DNA from: Terriglobia bacterium
Lineage (GTDB): Bacteria > Acidobacteriota > Terriglobia > UBA7540
Direction: 5' to 3'
NCBI GenBank assembly: GCA_020073545.1
Contig: JAIQEZ010000002.1
Location: 1 to 64,000, forward strand
DNA length: 64,000 nt
The position numbers and the translations under genes are program-made. Shown in pieces: positions 33,827 to 42,424 of the stretch (position 1 is its first letter; the number at the start of each line of letters is the position of its first letter). The notes under the pieces were generated by a model. It had not been told where the DNA came from. It saw only the letters and a program-made list of their open reading frames with translations, and searched no databases.

Positions 33827-33961
33827 GCCACGGGCTAACGAAGTGGATGCGCTAAAGATTTTGACCCCTTGTGAAACCGCCCGCTGGTAGGAGAGGATTC
33901 GCGGAAGCAGTACGGCGGACCGAGGCGGCTTCGATCTTATGGACCCTTGGTCTAAGATACC

Positions 33962-35002
33962 TCATAGGGTCTGAGACTCCCCGACCTCGACAAGCCGCTG
34001 AGTGTGTAGTCCCAGGATTTCAAACATCCTTTGGAGCCTCATTTCGTAGGTGTGTTCGTTATGAGCGTGGGCGTAGGCGCGGTCAGCGATCTCTCGCCGT
34101 TCCTCAGGATGGGCGAGGTAATAATCGACTTTTTCCCTCAATTCCTGTTGGGTTCTAAACGTAACAATTTCTTTCTCTGGCTCAAACAGGTCGGGAAGTG
34201 CAGGCTTCCAATCAGCAATCTGGAAAGCCCCGCAGCCAGCGGCCTCGAATAATCTGCAATTGACTCCCTCGATTTCACCATAGTGCATGGTGTTGAGTAC
34301 GATCTTGGCCGCAGTGAACGCCTTCGCCTTTTCTTTTTCGGCAACGTATTCGTCCTGATAAGTCACTCGAAGGGGGGAGGAGAGCCATGCGGGATAACTC
34401 TTACCCCAGATCTTCATGTCGTAATTTGCGAAGATCTCCAACGACTTTGCCCGGTAGTAGTACATGTTGGAGGCGGTCACTAGGTCGCAGCCGTACTTGC
34501 GTCGATCCTCGATGCTCAATTCAACTCTCCGGTGCCAGAGGCTATTGCATGCTTCAGGCAAGTAGAAAGCATTGAGGGCCAGTTTGTCACGGAAGACGCG
34601 TACCATGTAAGGATCCTTGAGGAACCACGCATCCAAATCGCTGGCCAGCAGATACTGGCGGCCCAAGTTGACAAGGTGGTCCGGATACCATGCGGCAATT
34701 CTGGCCGAACATGTACTCCGGAGTTGCCGCACGACAGAGGGTGGCAGTGTTCCATAGGAAAGCAGAATCATGTCTGGAGCAAACTCCTCCGCTGCCCGGA
34801 CAAGTTTGCCTTGTCGTCTCTGTTCATATTTCGGGAAGAGCCGAGGGACAATCGTCCAGAAACCTGCCCATAGGACGTTCAAACGTCGGTGAATCGGGGT
34901 CTCCTCAACCACCATGACCTTATGCCCCATGCGGCGGGCGGTCACGGCGATATTTCGAGCGAAAGAATCCGGATAGAACTGGCCTGAGACCAATATCTTC
35001 AA
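33962..35002 (-). CDS. CgeB-like glycosyltransferase
   Basis: 346 residues: MKILVSGQFYPDSFARNIAV, a short N-terminal GT-B domain with WYPDHLVNLGRQYLLASDLD, and a C-terminal part with LNTMHYGEIEGVNCRLFEAA, CGAFQIADWKPAL and EIVTFRTQQELREKVDYYL. This is the CgeB/Glyco_trans_1_2 arrangement. Separated from the polymerase-like gene by 135 bases. Sugar unknown. Confidence 0.82.
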   Translation of the reverse strand: MKILVSGQFYPDSFARNIAVTARRMGHKVMVVEETPIHRRLNVLWAGFWTIVPRLFPKYEQRRQGKLVRAAEEFAPDMILLSYGTLPPSVVRQLRSTCSARIAAWYPDHLVNLGRQYLLASDLDAWFLKDPYMVRVFRDKLALNAFYLPEACNSLWHRRVELSIEDRRKYGCDLVTASNMYYYRAKSLEIFANYDMKIWGKSYPAWLSSPLRVTYQDEYVAEKEKAKAFTAAKIVLNTMHYGEIEGVNCRLFEAAGCGAFQIADWKPALPDLFEPEKEIVTFRTQQELREKVDYYLAHPEERREIADRAYAHAHNEHTYEMRLQRMFEILGLHTQRLVEVGESQTL

Positions 35003-35096
35003 GCTCGTGGCCCTCCGCTTCTGTCCCTACTCGGACTCCAACATCCCCTCCGTTCCATGAAATCCGGGGATAAGCCTAAGCCCAGGCTGTGCCGGT

Positions 35097-36401
35097 TCAG
35101 CGCCCTATTGTCGAACGCGGCTCTCCTATTTGGCACTCGAGAGCCTTGAGAATTCCCTCGACACACTTGTCATAACCGAAACCGCTTATGATCTCTTGCG
35201 AGCGTGCGGCCATTCGCTCGCGCAGGCCAGGTTCTGTTACCAGCCTACGGATGGCTTGGCCAAGGGCCCCCACGTCGCCGCAGGCGTAAACAAACCCATT
35301 CTCGCCATCTCGTACCAGATCCCCATCTCCCCACACGCCCGTGCGATCGCTGACAATTATGGGAAGGCTGCACGCCATTGCTTCGTTGGTCACCAAACCC
35401 CTCGGGTCCCGCGACGAAGGGAGCACGAAGATATCGGAGATTCCGTATATTTCGGGCAGCTCACTTTGATTCTTAAAGCCTAACAAATGAACATTCTTAA
35501 GAGCTAGCCGTTTGATCTCCGACTCAAGAAAGGGTCTGAGTTCGCCTTCACCTGCGAAGGCAACCGCAATATGGGGAACGCTCTCACGCAGCGAGAATGC
35601 GGCGTACAGCAGGTCCTGCGGGCGCTTCCAGGGGACGAGTTTGCCGACGAAAAGCAGGACTAGGGACTCTGGTGCAACCCCTAAGCGGGCTCGGAATTCA
35701 TCGCGCCTGCTCTTGACCGACGCTGCCCTACCTGCGAAGTAATCGTTGTCCACAGCCAACGGGACAAAGAAGCACTTTTGCGGCTGGACCCCGAAGGACT
35801 CGTAAAACTGTCGATTAAACGTTCCAGTCACCAAGAACGCCGCTACCCTACGGAACAAGCGCGCCAGGAGAGGGCGTCGGACAAGCTGGAAAAACCGTGA
35901 CTTAGAAGACTCGTAGAGCGCGTTAGTGTCGCCATATATCATCACAGGCACCCTGCCGAGCCAGGCGCCGAGGAATGCAAGCCAAGAAGTAAGCTGGCCC
36001 CACCCAAATAAGATGGCAGCGTCATAGGTACCTTTTGATAGCTCGGCTACGACTTGGGGGGAGGTGCAGCTAAAGAAGCTACGGATGTTCTCTGAGAAGT
36101 ACGCGGGCAAGACCCTATAGTGATAACCCTCAAGCAGCGGGACGTCCCACTTGACCTTCAAACCGAATCCGGGGTCGGAATACGTTTGAAAGCCCATGAG
36201 ACTGCTGTATAGGACGGTGCAGTCGATCCTAGGCTCCTCTGCAAGACGCCTAAAAAGCGGAACGAAATACTGGATAGGGTGGGTAATCACGACGGCAATC
36301 CTGTAGACACTTCTTGGGAGAGGATTCTGGCGCAGGGCGCTGTCCGGATTAGTGCTCAAGGGCGGAAGGTCAGAACGCCCGGGCAGTGTCACAGGTGCCA
36401 T
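35097..36401 (-). CDS. glycosyltransferase family 4
   Basis: 434 residues. About 30 residues precede the GT-B core, which begins RIAVVITHPIQYFVPLFRRL. The C-terminal domain has VLLFVGKLVPWKRPQDLLYA and VFVLPSSRDPRGLVTNEAMA followed by SLPIIVSD. The first 13 bases overlap the 3' end of the next gene upstream, so the two are translationally linked. The true start may be slightly inside, near RSVYRIAVV. Confidence 0.85.
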   Translation of the reverse strand: MAPVTLPGRSDLPPLSTNPDSALRQNPLPRSVYRIAVVITHPIQYFVPLFRRLAEEPRIDCTVLYSSLMGFQTYSDPGFGLKVKWDVPLLEGYHYRVLPAYFSENIRSFFSCTSPQVVAELSKGTYDAAILFGWGQLTSWLAFLGAWLGRVPVMIYGDTNALYESSKSRFFQLVRRPLLARLFRRVAAFLVTGTFNRQFYESFGVQPQKCFFVPLAVDNDYFAGRAASVKSRRDEFRARLGVAPESLVLLFVGKLVPWKRPQDLLYAAFSLRESVPHIAVAFAGEGELRPFLESEIKRLALKNVHLLGFKNQSELPEIYGISDIFVLPSSRDPRGLVTNEAMACSLPIIVSDRTGVWGDGDLVRDGENGFVYACGDVGALGQAIRRLVTEPGLRERMAARSQEIISGFGYDKCVEGILKALECQIGEPRSTIGR

Positions 36402-37411
36402 GGTGCTGCGGTGCCCATTCCCCGACTCTGGTTCGCGACGCTCCCTCGACCCAATTCGCTGGGAACCCTCAGGTTGGGTTTAGGATATCGCCAGTATCCC
36501 TCCCAGATCCCTTTCAGGACCGGGCGAACAAGCTCGAACTCTCCGCGCAACAACCGGGCTAACACTGCCCTGGGATAGAAATAGAAAATGCCCAGAACAT
36601 TAAACACCAACTGATGCGCCAGGTTGCCGTGCCGACGAATCAACCAGGCGCGATTCCGTACACCGTAAAAAGCAATGGTAGGAGGAAAACGCTTGAGCGT
36701 TGCGCTCATTAAATGCCGAACACCGGAGCCCGGAACGAAGCAAATTCTGTATCCGGCCTTGCGCGCACGGAAGCAAAGATCCGCATCCTCACACACCAAG
36801 AAAAAGCTTGCATCAAAGGCTCCAATTCGTCGAAGAGTCTCCCCTCTCAACATGATGGCGGCGCCGCAGACAAAATCGACATCCGTGGGCCCAAGCGGCG
36901 CTTCTGGGTAGGGCCAGTGCGAAGTCCTCCCCGAAAAAAGCCTAATGCGCTGACCACAATTCGGGGACGATTCATAACCAATATCGATGAGCGGACAGCC
37001 GGCAATTCCGATGCGCCGATCTCGCTGCATCGCCTCCACCAGCGGCGTGAGGCAGCCGGGGTCAGCGACGGTGTCGTTGTTCAGAACAAACAAGTAGTCA
37101 GCGCCATCTGCGAGGGCCCTTTCAATTCCACGGTTGTTGCCCCCTGCGTAGCCCTCGTTTTGGGAGTTGATTAAGAGTTCAATACGTGGATCGGTAAGGG
37201 CCTCTCGGAATCGCGCCACCGAGTCGTCGGTGGAGGCGTTATCCACCACAATCGCCTTGAAGTTCGGATACTCAATCTTGAGGACCGAATCGACACAATT
37301 CAGCGTTAATTGCGCACCGTTGTAGTTCAGAATGACGACGTAGACAAGTGGGGCGCTTGGGCTGAGAGGATCAAGTTGCTCCACAGTTGTCTGAGTCCTT
37401 TGGTCAAACAT
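36389..37411 (-). CDS. glycosyltransferase family 2 (rhamnosyltransferase-like)
   Basis: 340 residues: LVYVVILNYNGAQLTLNCVD, VDNASTDDSV, LLINSQNEGYAGGNNRGIER, LFVLNNDTVADPGCL (metal-binding acidic pair) and FLVCEDADLCFRARKAGYRI. These are the standard order for WbbL-type inverting GT2 enzymes. Overlaps the downstream GT4 gene by 13 bases. Confidence 0.88.
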   Translation of the reverse strand: MFDQRTQTTVEQLDPLSPSAPLVYVVILNYNGAQLTLNCVDSVLKIEYPNFKAIVVDNASTDDSVARFREALTDPRIELLINSQNEGYAGGNNRGIERALADGADYLFVLNNDTVADPGCLTPLVEAMQRDRRIGIAGCPLIDIGYESSPNCGQRIRLFSGRTSHWPYPEAPLGPTDVDFVCGAAIMLRGETLRRIGAFDASFFLVCEDADLCFRARKAGYRICFVPGSGVRHLMSATLKRFPPTIAFYGVRNRAWLIRRHGNLAHQLVFNVLGIFYFYPRAVLARLLRGEFELVRPVLKGIWEGYWRYPKPNLRVPSELGRGSVANQSRGMGTAAPWHL

Positions 37412-37573
37412 TTGCCGGAGTCCTTGCCAGGCGCAAGACGCGCAGCGCCTCCTCGTAAACCCCTACTGGCAACTCGGGAGATCCGTTCTGTTGCCCCCTT
37501 TGTCTCCGGTGGGAACAGAAAAGGAAGTCGTAGTCTTGGGGGCGTGCGCGGTGCTGTGCAGGCCGGTACATGT

Positions 37574-38389
37574 TCAATTATGGAGGATGCTGAGCCGATA
37601 TAAGAGCTGCACGGTCTTCTGGTGGATCGCCTTTGCGCGTGCAAACAATTCCGGGTTCCTTTCTTTGCACCTACGGGCAACGGGGACAAGCGCATCTTCC
37701 AACCGCCGGAGCCGGCTGCCCATTCGGAAGCTGTCGCTCGCACCTGCATGATTGAAGACCGTGTTGTAGTAACTAGGGAAAAAGGCAGCCCGGAACCGTG
37801 ACTGTTTCGCGAACCTGTCTTCGTAATCAAGCTCGCATTCCTCCATCCGGCACCTTTCCCGGTACTCACCCAGGTAATGAACCAGCTCATTCCTCTTGAG
37901 GTGGGGGCAGTCCGAGTAGACATGTTGAGTTAAAGGGGATGAGCTGGACTCTCTGCAGATTAGGTAGCAGTCTGGGCCTTCGAGGTCACGAATCCTGAAC
38001 TCCGCGTTCACCCCGTGAGCAACTCCGCAAAACTTAACGAGACCAATGTCGGGGTGAGCTTCCATCAGGAGGACCGTCTGCTCCAAGTACCGCGGCGGCC
38101 CCTGGCATTCCCAATCGTCCTGAATCTGCAAGATATACTTCCCGGCGCACTGCTTGAGGCCGGCGTTGGTGTTTGCCCCCAGTCCTCGATTCTTTTCGGA
38201 AGCAACTAACTTCTGAATCGGCAATGTCCGCATTTCCGCTTGCATCCACTTGGGACTGCCATCATCGGCGACTACCAGTTCAACATTGGGGTAGTCGTTG
38301 TTGCGAAGGAAAGACAGCACGGTCCTTTGGAGAAGATGAATCCGCCTGTAGGTTATGAACAGCACCGAAACCAGAGGACCTTGGTTCAT
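37574..38389 (-). CDS. glycosyltransferase family 2-like
   Basis: 271 residues: VSVLFITYRRIHLLQRTVLS, VELVVADDGSPKWMQAEM, NRGLGANTNAGLKQCAGKYI and LQIQDDWECQGPPRYLEQTV (DDW acidic motif). It starts with ATGA overlapping the flippase stop. A gap of 162 bases to the next gene shows no feature. Acceptor unknown. Confidence 0.83.
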   Translation of the reverse strand: MNQGPLVSVLFITYRRIHLLQRTVLSFLRNNDYPNVELVVADDGSPKWMQAEMRTLPIQKLVASEKNRGLGANTNAGLKQCAGKYILQIQDDWECQGPPRYLEQTVLLMEAHPDIGLVKFCGVAHGVNAEFRIRDLEGPDCYLICRESSSSPLTQHVYSDCPHLKRNELVHYLGEYRERCRMEECELDYEDRFAKQSRFRAAFFPSYYNTVFNHAGASDSFRMGSRLRRLEDALVPVARRCKERNPELFARAKAIHQKTVQLLYRLSILHN

Positions 38390-39810
38390 GGCTCAGCCAG
38401 AACGCGTGCGGCGCAAATTAGACGTGCGGTCGGTTCGGGTTCCTGCCGGGCCTTCAGGCTCCTGGTAAGAGAAACAGTTCCAGCTAGGAGAATAGAAGCC
38501 CACAGAACATAGGAGAGAAAGGTAGTGGCCCCGGCGGCGACTATGCCCCAGCGGGGAATTAAATAGATGTTTAACAAAACGTTCACTGTGGCGCCCGCCA
38601 GGTTAGCCAGGGAGAGGATACTGGTATTTTTGGCAGCAAAAAGGACTGTCACGGCGGACGAACCGATGACGAAGAAGATGTGCCCGGCGGCGATGAGTAA
38701 CATTAGCCTCCAACTGGACCAGTAGCTCTCACCTACGAGCATGAGGGCTATGCGTCTGCCGACGAAGCAGAGGAGGATTGTCCCGGCCGAAGCGGCGGCA
38801 AGTCCGGCGAAAACCCTCAACCACAAGCTGCGGCTGACCGCTTGCCAGTCGCCCTCCGCGGCGCGGGTGTAAGTCCGTGACCGGCTTACCGTGTCCAACC
38901 ATCCATTCAAAATCTGGTAGGGAAGTGACCAGAGACCGTAGTTCATCGTGTAGATCCCTACTGCACTCAGGCTCAAGTAGTGCCCGACAACGTAACGGTC
39001 TGAGGTTGTAAGTACCCAGCCGAAAAACGTAGCCAGATATACTCCCCCAGCAAATCGGCTGGCCAGACCCCGCGAAGCCTGCGCCTCTTCCAGGCCGGAA
39101 GAACGAACGCTTGGCTGCGTTGACGGATGTCGGCGGTCAGCGAAAACAAGGACAAGTGCGAGCGATGCCAGGGCTTGGGAAAGGATGATACCGTAAGCGC
39201 CAGACAGACCGGTGACAAGGAGTCCAAGTAGAAGGGGAACTTGGCCCGCCTTGAAGAGTAAGGTCGCAAATGCCAGGGGCCGGTAGCGGCGTTGAGCTTC
39301 AAGATAGTTGTTGGTGGCACTGGCGTGTGGCTGAACAAAAAGCAGCATGGCCGCGGGAAGAACGAGACCAAGATACAGGTGATTCCCTGCCCAACGGCCT
39401 ATTACTGCAATGAGCGCATAACAGATGGTGGAAAGCATTCCCACGCCCACGAGGAGCCATCTGAAACGTGCGTAGTAGGAGTCCGCACTTCCTCCGTTCG
39501 CGTGGTCAAAACCGAGCCGCAGGTGCGCAGTCAAGAGGGGATTAACCAGGAAAAGGGTTAGGAGCCCGATCACGCCGAGCACAAGACTGGCACGACCGAA
39601 CTCAGCGTTTGGGACGAAGGCAGCTATGACCTTTAGCGCGGCAAGTCCCCCCAAAACGGAGAATAGGTTGCCAGTCAGTGACCACCATGCATCTGGGAGG
39701 AGGGTGCGCGAACGAAGCTCCGGCAAATAGGCGTGGAGGACCTTCAGGGTTGCATTAAGCAGTCGGTTTCCGTGTTCGGCGCGCTGCAAAGAGATACTCA
39801 CGTTCGACAA
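38386..39810 (-). CDS. Wzx-type oligosaccharide flippase
   Basis: 474 residues, about 12 to 14 membrane helices in MOP-family arrangement. Segments: NLFSVLGGLAALKVIAAFVP, LGVIGLLTLFLVNPLLTAH, LATFFGWVLTTSDRYVVGHY and SAVGIYTMNYGLWSLPYQIL. It would move the finished lipid-linked unit across the inner membrane. ATGA overlap with the downstream GT2 gene. It resembles polysaccharide biosynthesis C-terminal proteins by topology and motif pattern. Confidence 0.83.
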   Translation of the reverse strand: MSNVSISLQRAEHGNRLLNATLKVLHAYLPELRSRTLLPDAWWSLTGNLFSVLGGLAALKVIAAFVPNAEFGRASLVLGVIGLLTLFLVNPLLTAHLRLGFDHANGGSADSYYARFRWLLVGVGMLSTICYALIAVIGRWAGNHLYLGLVLPAAMLLFVQPHASATNNYLEAQRRYRPLAFATLLFKAGQVPLLLGLLVTGLSGAYGIILSQALASLALVLVFADRRHPSTQPSVRSSGLEEAQASRGLASRFAGGVYLATFFGWVLTTSDRYVVGHYLSLSAVGIYTMNYGLWSLPYQILNGWLDTVSRSRTYTRAAEGDWQAVSRSLWLRVFAGLAAASAGTILLCFVGRRIALMLVGESYWSSWRLMLLIAAGHIFFVIGSSAVTVLFAAKNTSILSLANLAGATVNVLLNIYLIPRWGIVAAGATTFLSYVLWASILLAGTVSLTRSLKARQEPEPTARLICAARVLAEP

Positions 39811-39832
39811 CTGTGTGGCGCAGACTTATTCT

Positions 39833-39990
39833 CTAAGTTTGCGGCTTGTTTTCCGGCATGACACCAGGAGCCGCGGAGTGCAAGAACGACCCCGGGCTTG
39901 TCGCCAGTGCGGCACGCGCCGCGAACCACGCAGCATTGGCGGGGATGTAGAGGCTAAACTCCACGAGGCTGTGGGTAAGCAAGCTGCATC
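39833..39990 (-). pseudogene. relic of an O-antigen ligase C-terminus
   Basis: The frame reads CSLLTHSLVEFSLYIPANAA followed by WFAARAALATSP. The intact ligase gene ends CCGLLVHSLADFNLHIPANA followed by AWFAACAAIATSP. The match is at DNA level too (about three quarters of bases over roughly 100 bp against 40870-40985). Upstream sequence of the ligase is missing, so this is a C-terminal leftover. The FkbM gene lies between relic and intact copy. Confidence 0.65.
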
Positions 39991-40760
39991 GGCCCTGCGT
40001 CGTGGCCCTCCGACGGCCATCCACTCGGCAAAGCAATCATCTCGTCAGACCGCTCCAGGTTGTTGTCACCGATCGCTCGTAACTGATACCCGAATGATTC
40101 AAGAAGCTGGCAACACTGTTGGTGAAGGTCTTGTCCGTGTGTAGCCAGAAAAACGGTTGGCCGCGTGTTTTCAAGCAGGAACGTCGCCCCGGTGAGAACC
40201 AACAGTTCAGCGCCTTCGACGTCGATTTTCATATAGTCCGGAGGGGGCAGTTCGCCTCTCCTAACCATTTCGTCCAGGCTAACTGTTCTGACTGTAAGGC
40301 AGCCGTCAGCAGCAAGGCGCCCCATCGAAGGGTTCGGTCCTGCGTCAAAATGTGCGACGCCAACACAGTCCGCAACCGCGGCCTCGATTACAGAAACGTT
40401 CTTTATGCCGTTGATCCGCAGATGTTCTTGAAGATAGCGAAGGTTCCGTGGGACAGGCTCGAACGCGAAGACCCTCCCCTGAGGGCCAACCAAGACCGAC
40501 GCTAACAGGGTATAGAAACCGGTATTGGCCCCGATATCGAACACGACGCTACCCTTCGCCACCCTCTCTTCAAATGCCTTCCGTTTGTGGTACTCGTAGC
40601 TTCCCAGCCAGCAGCCGTGGTTGCTTGAGCCAGCTATCCACTTCAAGCCCCTCAGTTTGCCCTGAAGAATGGGGAGCACCGTATCTGGAGGAAGAAGACG
40701 CAAGGGACGACGGAGAGCCTTGCCCGCGAGCGATTTGTCAGATATTCCGGAAAAATCCAT
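39954..40760 (-). CDS. FkbM-family SAM methyltransferase
   Basis: Core motifs: SVVFDIGANTGFYTLLASVL, GRVFAFEPVPRNLRYLQEHL and PPDYMKIDVEGAELLVLTGA, the standard FkbM pattern. ATG at 40760 (MDFSGIS) has a GAGGA box close by; a longer frame to 40904 would run into the ligase 3' end and is less likely. Ending extends into the ligase relic (its last residues are GPMQLAYPQPRGV), so the C-terminus may be partly captured sequence. Likely O-methylates a sugar. Confidence 0.82.
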   Translation of the reverse strand: MDFSGISDKSLAGKALRRPLRLLPPDTVLPILQGKLRGLKWIAGSSNHGCWLGSYEYHKRKAFEERVAKGSVVFDIGANTGFYTLLASVLVGPQGRVFAFEPVPRNLRYLQEHLRINGIKNVSVIEAAVADCVGVAHFDAGPNPSMGRLAADGCLTVRTVSLDEMVRRGELPPPDYMKIDVEGAELLVLTGATFLLENTRPTVFLATHGQDLHQQCCQLLESFGYQLRAIGDNNLERSDEMIALPSGWPSEGHDAGPMQLAYPQPRGV

Positions 40761-40846
40761 TTTCCTCAACGCGGCACTGCCGGAAGCAAACAGGTTCGGC
40801 AATAGGCGAGGGTCGGATAAGTCGTCGACCGTCAAAGCTCGAAAGT

Positions 40847-42337
40847 CTAAGGCACTGCTGCCCTGGGCGGAGATGTAGCGATGGCGGCGCACGCGGCGAA
40901 CCACGCGGCGTTGGCGGGGATGTGGAGGTTGAAGTCCGCGAGGCTATGGACGAGGAGGCCGCAGCAGCCGAGTGCGGCGCCGAACTGAATCCACCCGGCG
41001 CGATGCTTGAGTCGTTCGCGTAAATTCCCGAAGGCCAGCCAAAAGAACAACCCGAGCGCGAACAAGATCAGCGCTCCGCCGGCGATGCCCGTTTCAGCGA
41101 GCGCCTCAGCATAGTCGTTGTGGGCGTGGTCCCACGTGAGGTCGCCTGGAAAACCCTGGTACCGGTGGAAGACCGTCTCAAAGCTGCCCAGGCCGGCGCC
41201 TAGCCAGGGATGATCGCGGAGAATCCGCAGAGAGTCACGACTCGCAACTAAGCGCTCGCCCAGGCCTACCTCGCGCGAATGGGTGATGTCCACCACGGTC
41301 TCGAGCCGCTCCAAGCTTTGGCGCGGCGCCATCCAAACGAAGAGTAGTGCGGCGGCGACGAGGGCAGAACTCCCCAGCACGGCCGTGGTTTTGCGCGCGC
41401 TCGCCGGCCCGCGCAGGAAGATAAGCACCGCCGCTAGCAGGACCTCCATCGCCAGGGAGATCAGGCCTCCGCGCGAACCCGAGAGCAGCACGGACACAAT
41501 CGGGATCAACACTACGCAGCCAAGAAAAACGGCCAGGGCGGTGGTCGAGGATTCCCGCCCCGCCCTGCTTGCGCCTGCCTGCTGGTAGGCAGGGCCGGCA
41601 AGCCGCGCAGGCAGGTTCTGCGGAACCTGTCCCGATGCTTCGGATGACACGGCGTGGGAAGGGGGTAGCGACGGGGGTTTGCGAAACGCTGTCAGGACGC
41701 TGGCAACCACTAGGGGGATCAACATCTCCATTAAACCCGCGTAATGGTTGTGGTTGACATAGGGCCCGAAAGTCCAACCGGGGCTCTTCACCGTCCAGTA
41801 GATCAACCCGTGGCTCGAGAAGAACTGGAAGATGGCAAAAAGCGCCAGCAGAAATGCGTACACGACGATCGTCCAGCGAAGTGTGTCACCCCGCTCCCCT
41901 ATGGGGGCGAGGGTTGAGCGCGCGGGGGCCGATGCGCCGAGAAGCTGCGCAGCCATGAAAAAGAGAACGAGGTCTGTGGCGAGCTTGAGCAACGATTCCC
42001 GTGTGGCGACAGGATCCATCGTGAGATGACCAAAGAATTGGACCATTCCCAGGAAAAAGAAGAGCCCGGCGGGCACGTAGAGCGGTGACCAGATAATTCT
42101 CAGCGCCCCTTGTTGCACGCTGCCCATTGACCACAACAGAAGCAGAAGAAACGCCAGGACCGCGAGCGCCCCCCAGGCCCATTCCTGGACGGCGCCAAAA
42201 GGCAGCGGCGCAGCGAGCAGTGTCGCTACCAGCAACGCGCGCGTGAGGGCAAACAAACACGGCGGCGTCTTGGTCTGCTGGCAGCTTGCTTCCCTGAAAA
42301 AAGGGACCTTGGTATCAAGGGCGACTGATGATGGCAT
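40847..42337 (-). CDS. O-antigen ligase/polymerase-like protein (Wzy_C)
   Basis: Polytopic protein of about 496 residues with a Wzy_C/WaaL signature. Helices include LFALTRALLVATLLAAPL and WGALAVLAFLLLLLWSMG; the conserved loop is GPYVNHNHYAGLMEMLIPL and the late core is LGAGLGSFETVFHRYQGFPG and WDHAHNDYAEALAETG. ATG at 42337 is chosen over TTG at 42355. A stretch at about 41550-41645 encodes an in-frame insert that matches an intergenic repeat family. It could join polysaccharide to an acceptor or polymerise it; a second polymerase-like gene is in the locus. Confidence 0.8.
   Translation of the reverse strand: MPSSVALDTKVPFFREASCQQTKTPPCLFALTRALLVATLLAAPLPFGAVQEWAWGALAVLAFLLLLLWSMGSVQQGALRIIWSPLYVPAGLFFFLGMVQFFGHLTMDPVATRESLLKLATDLVLFFMAAQLLGASAPARSTLAPIGERGDTLRWTIVVYAFLLALFAIFQFFSSHGLIYWTVKSPGWTFGPYVNHNHYAGLMEMLIPLVVASVLTAFRKPPSLPPSHAVSSEASGQVPQNLPARLAGPAYQQAGASRAGRESSTTALAVFLGCVVLIPIVSVLLSGSRGGLISLAMEVLLAAVLIFLRGPASARKTTAVLGSSALVAAALLFVWMAPRQSLERLETVVDITHSREVGLGERLVASRDSLRILRDHPWLGAGLGSFETVFHRYQGFPGDLTWDHAHNDYAEALAETGIAGGALILFALGLFFWLAFGNLRERLKHRAGWIQFGAALGCCGLLVHSLADFNLHIPANAAWFAACAAIATSPPRAAVP
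41550..41645. repeat. in-frame palindromic repeat insert inside the ligase-like gene
   Basis: ATTCCCGCCCCGCCCTGCTT and CTGCCTGCTGGTAGGCAGGG resemble the repeat at 43838-43894 (CATTCCCGCG, CCTGCGCTTGCCTGCG). The insert encodes about 30 residues with a low-complexity composition. Confidence 0.45.
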
Positions 42338-42424
42338 GGCTATGACGTGCTGCAAACTAGGTCGTCAAGAGTGAATCGCCAAAGGTTGAAAGTCCGTCAA
42401 CAAGGGAGCGGGGAACGATCTTGC

